Of a stretch of 64,000 bases of DNA, positions 63,451 to 64,000 are shown piece by piece; the stretch's first letter is position 1; every line of letters begins with the position of its first letter. The translations under genes were made by a program, and so were the position numbers. The notes under the pieces were generated by a model. The model saw nothing but the letters and a program-made list of their open reading frames with translations, did not search any database and had not been told where the DNA came from. The stretch is from contig NW_024104284.1 in assembly GCF_003945595.2 (NCBI RefSeq), forward strand, positions 1 through 64,000, written 5' to 3'. Source of the DNA: Pipra filicauda (Eukaryota > Chordata > Aves > Passeriformes > Pipridae).

Positions 63451-64000
63451 GTATGACCGGCATGTCCTTAGTTTTAAGGGAAAAACTGGGGAATGTGGTA
63501 CAGTTTGAATAACTCTTCAAAATGTCTATTGCAATGGCAAAAAACGTGGCTGAAAGTTTAGCTATTTTGAGGTGTGAATACCTTAACTGACTAATTGCTT
63601 CATGTGTTTTCAAACCACGCTCTTTACTTTTCTAGACACTGTGTAGTTTTGTATCTTTTCCTGTTTGCTGTGTTCAGATGTAGATACAATCAATTGCATA
63701 TTTCCACAGAAGGCCCATCATTCTTGTATGTGTCTTAAACCAATACTCCAGTGAATTTGCAGATGTTAACCAAAAATGAAGCAATAACAGAATTGTTTTT
63801 TTCCTTCTAGTGCATCTTAGTTTGAAATACCAAATTGTTACTCTTTTATTCATCTTTTTTGCCCTTCAAATTGGTGTGACTTTTTCTAGCATGACTGTTA
63901 ATAGTAACATTTCTGTAAATTATTAGATTGACTTGGGCTAATAAAGCATTATAGCATGGAAAAATGAAGAGATGCTTGAGATCTCAATTAATGATATGTG
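63451..64000 (+). other. Intron 23, 5' part
   Basis: 550 bp after the last exon, AT-rich, with no recognised element; runs off the window. Confidence 0.85.

Overview
The window is a stretch of vertebrate nuclear genome, almost certainly from a bird. It is AT-rich and CpG-poor, with kilobase introns and no operon-like packing. Its recognisable interspersed repeats are CR1 retrotransposon pieces with the typical avian 3' end (a 'CCCTTCCAACCC' core followed by 'ATTCTATGATTCT'-like octamers). Species cannot be read from the sequence.

One gene accounts for all the coding sequence: PREX2 (phosphatidylinositol-3,4,5-trisphosphate-dependent Rac exchanger 2), on the + strand. Twenty-two internal exons were placed by eye between 14212 and 63450. 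They join in one unbroken frame of 2574 nt (858 codons) and match the P-Rex2 order: DH catalytic domain (exons at 14212-21127), PH domain (28746-37673), DEP1 (40374-45951), DEP2 (47270-50084), PDZ1 (50232-51982), PDZ2 (54386-56842) and the start of the C-terminal phosphatase-like region (59992-63450). The first coding exon lies upstream of the window and the last part of the gene lies downstream. By recalled alignment with the human protein the exons cover about residues 48-905 of roughly 1606. I number the first visible exon as 2, assuming one coding exon upstream.

Layout: 1-14211 is upstream intron sequence with a CR1 tail, homopolymers and a small tandem duplication. 14212-21127 holds the DH exons, with a 750-bp dead CR1 in intron 3. 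21128-28745 is a long, nearly empty intron. 28746-37673 holds the PH exons; the 6.4-kb intron 8 carries a pyrimidine-rich, probably ancient LINE remnant with a younger CR1 nested in it. 40374-50084 holds the two DEP domains and includes one GC-AG intron. 50232-56842 holds the PDZ pair; intron 17 contains the most striking non-coding item, a 281-bp tRNA-Glu-derived SINE with a perfect 12-bp target-site duplication, intact Pol III boxes and about ten surviving CpGs. 56843-64000 contains the first C-terminal exons, a CR1 tail and a few unexplained open stretches.

P-Rex2 is a cytosolic protein recruited to the membrane by PIP3 and G-beta-gamma. It activates Rac through its DH domain and is known to bind and restrain PTEN. 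Nothing here looks broken: all splice junctions are GT-AG except one GC-AG, all phases agree, and the DH asparagine required for exchange activity is present. I see no promoter, CpG island, CRISPR array or stand-alone RNA gene.
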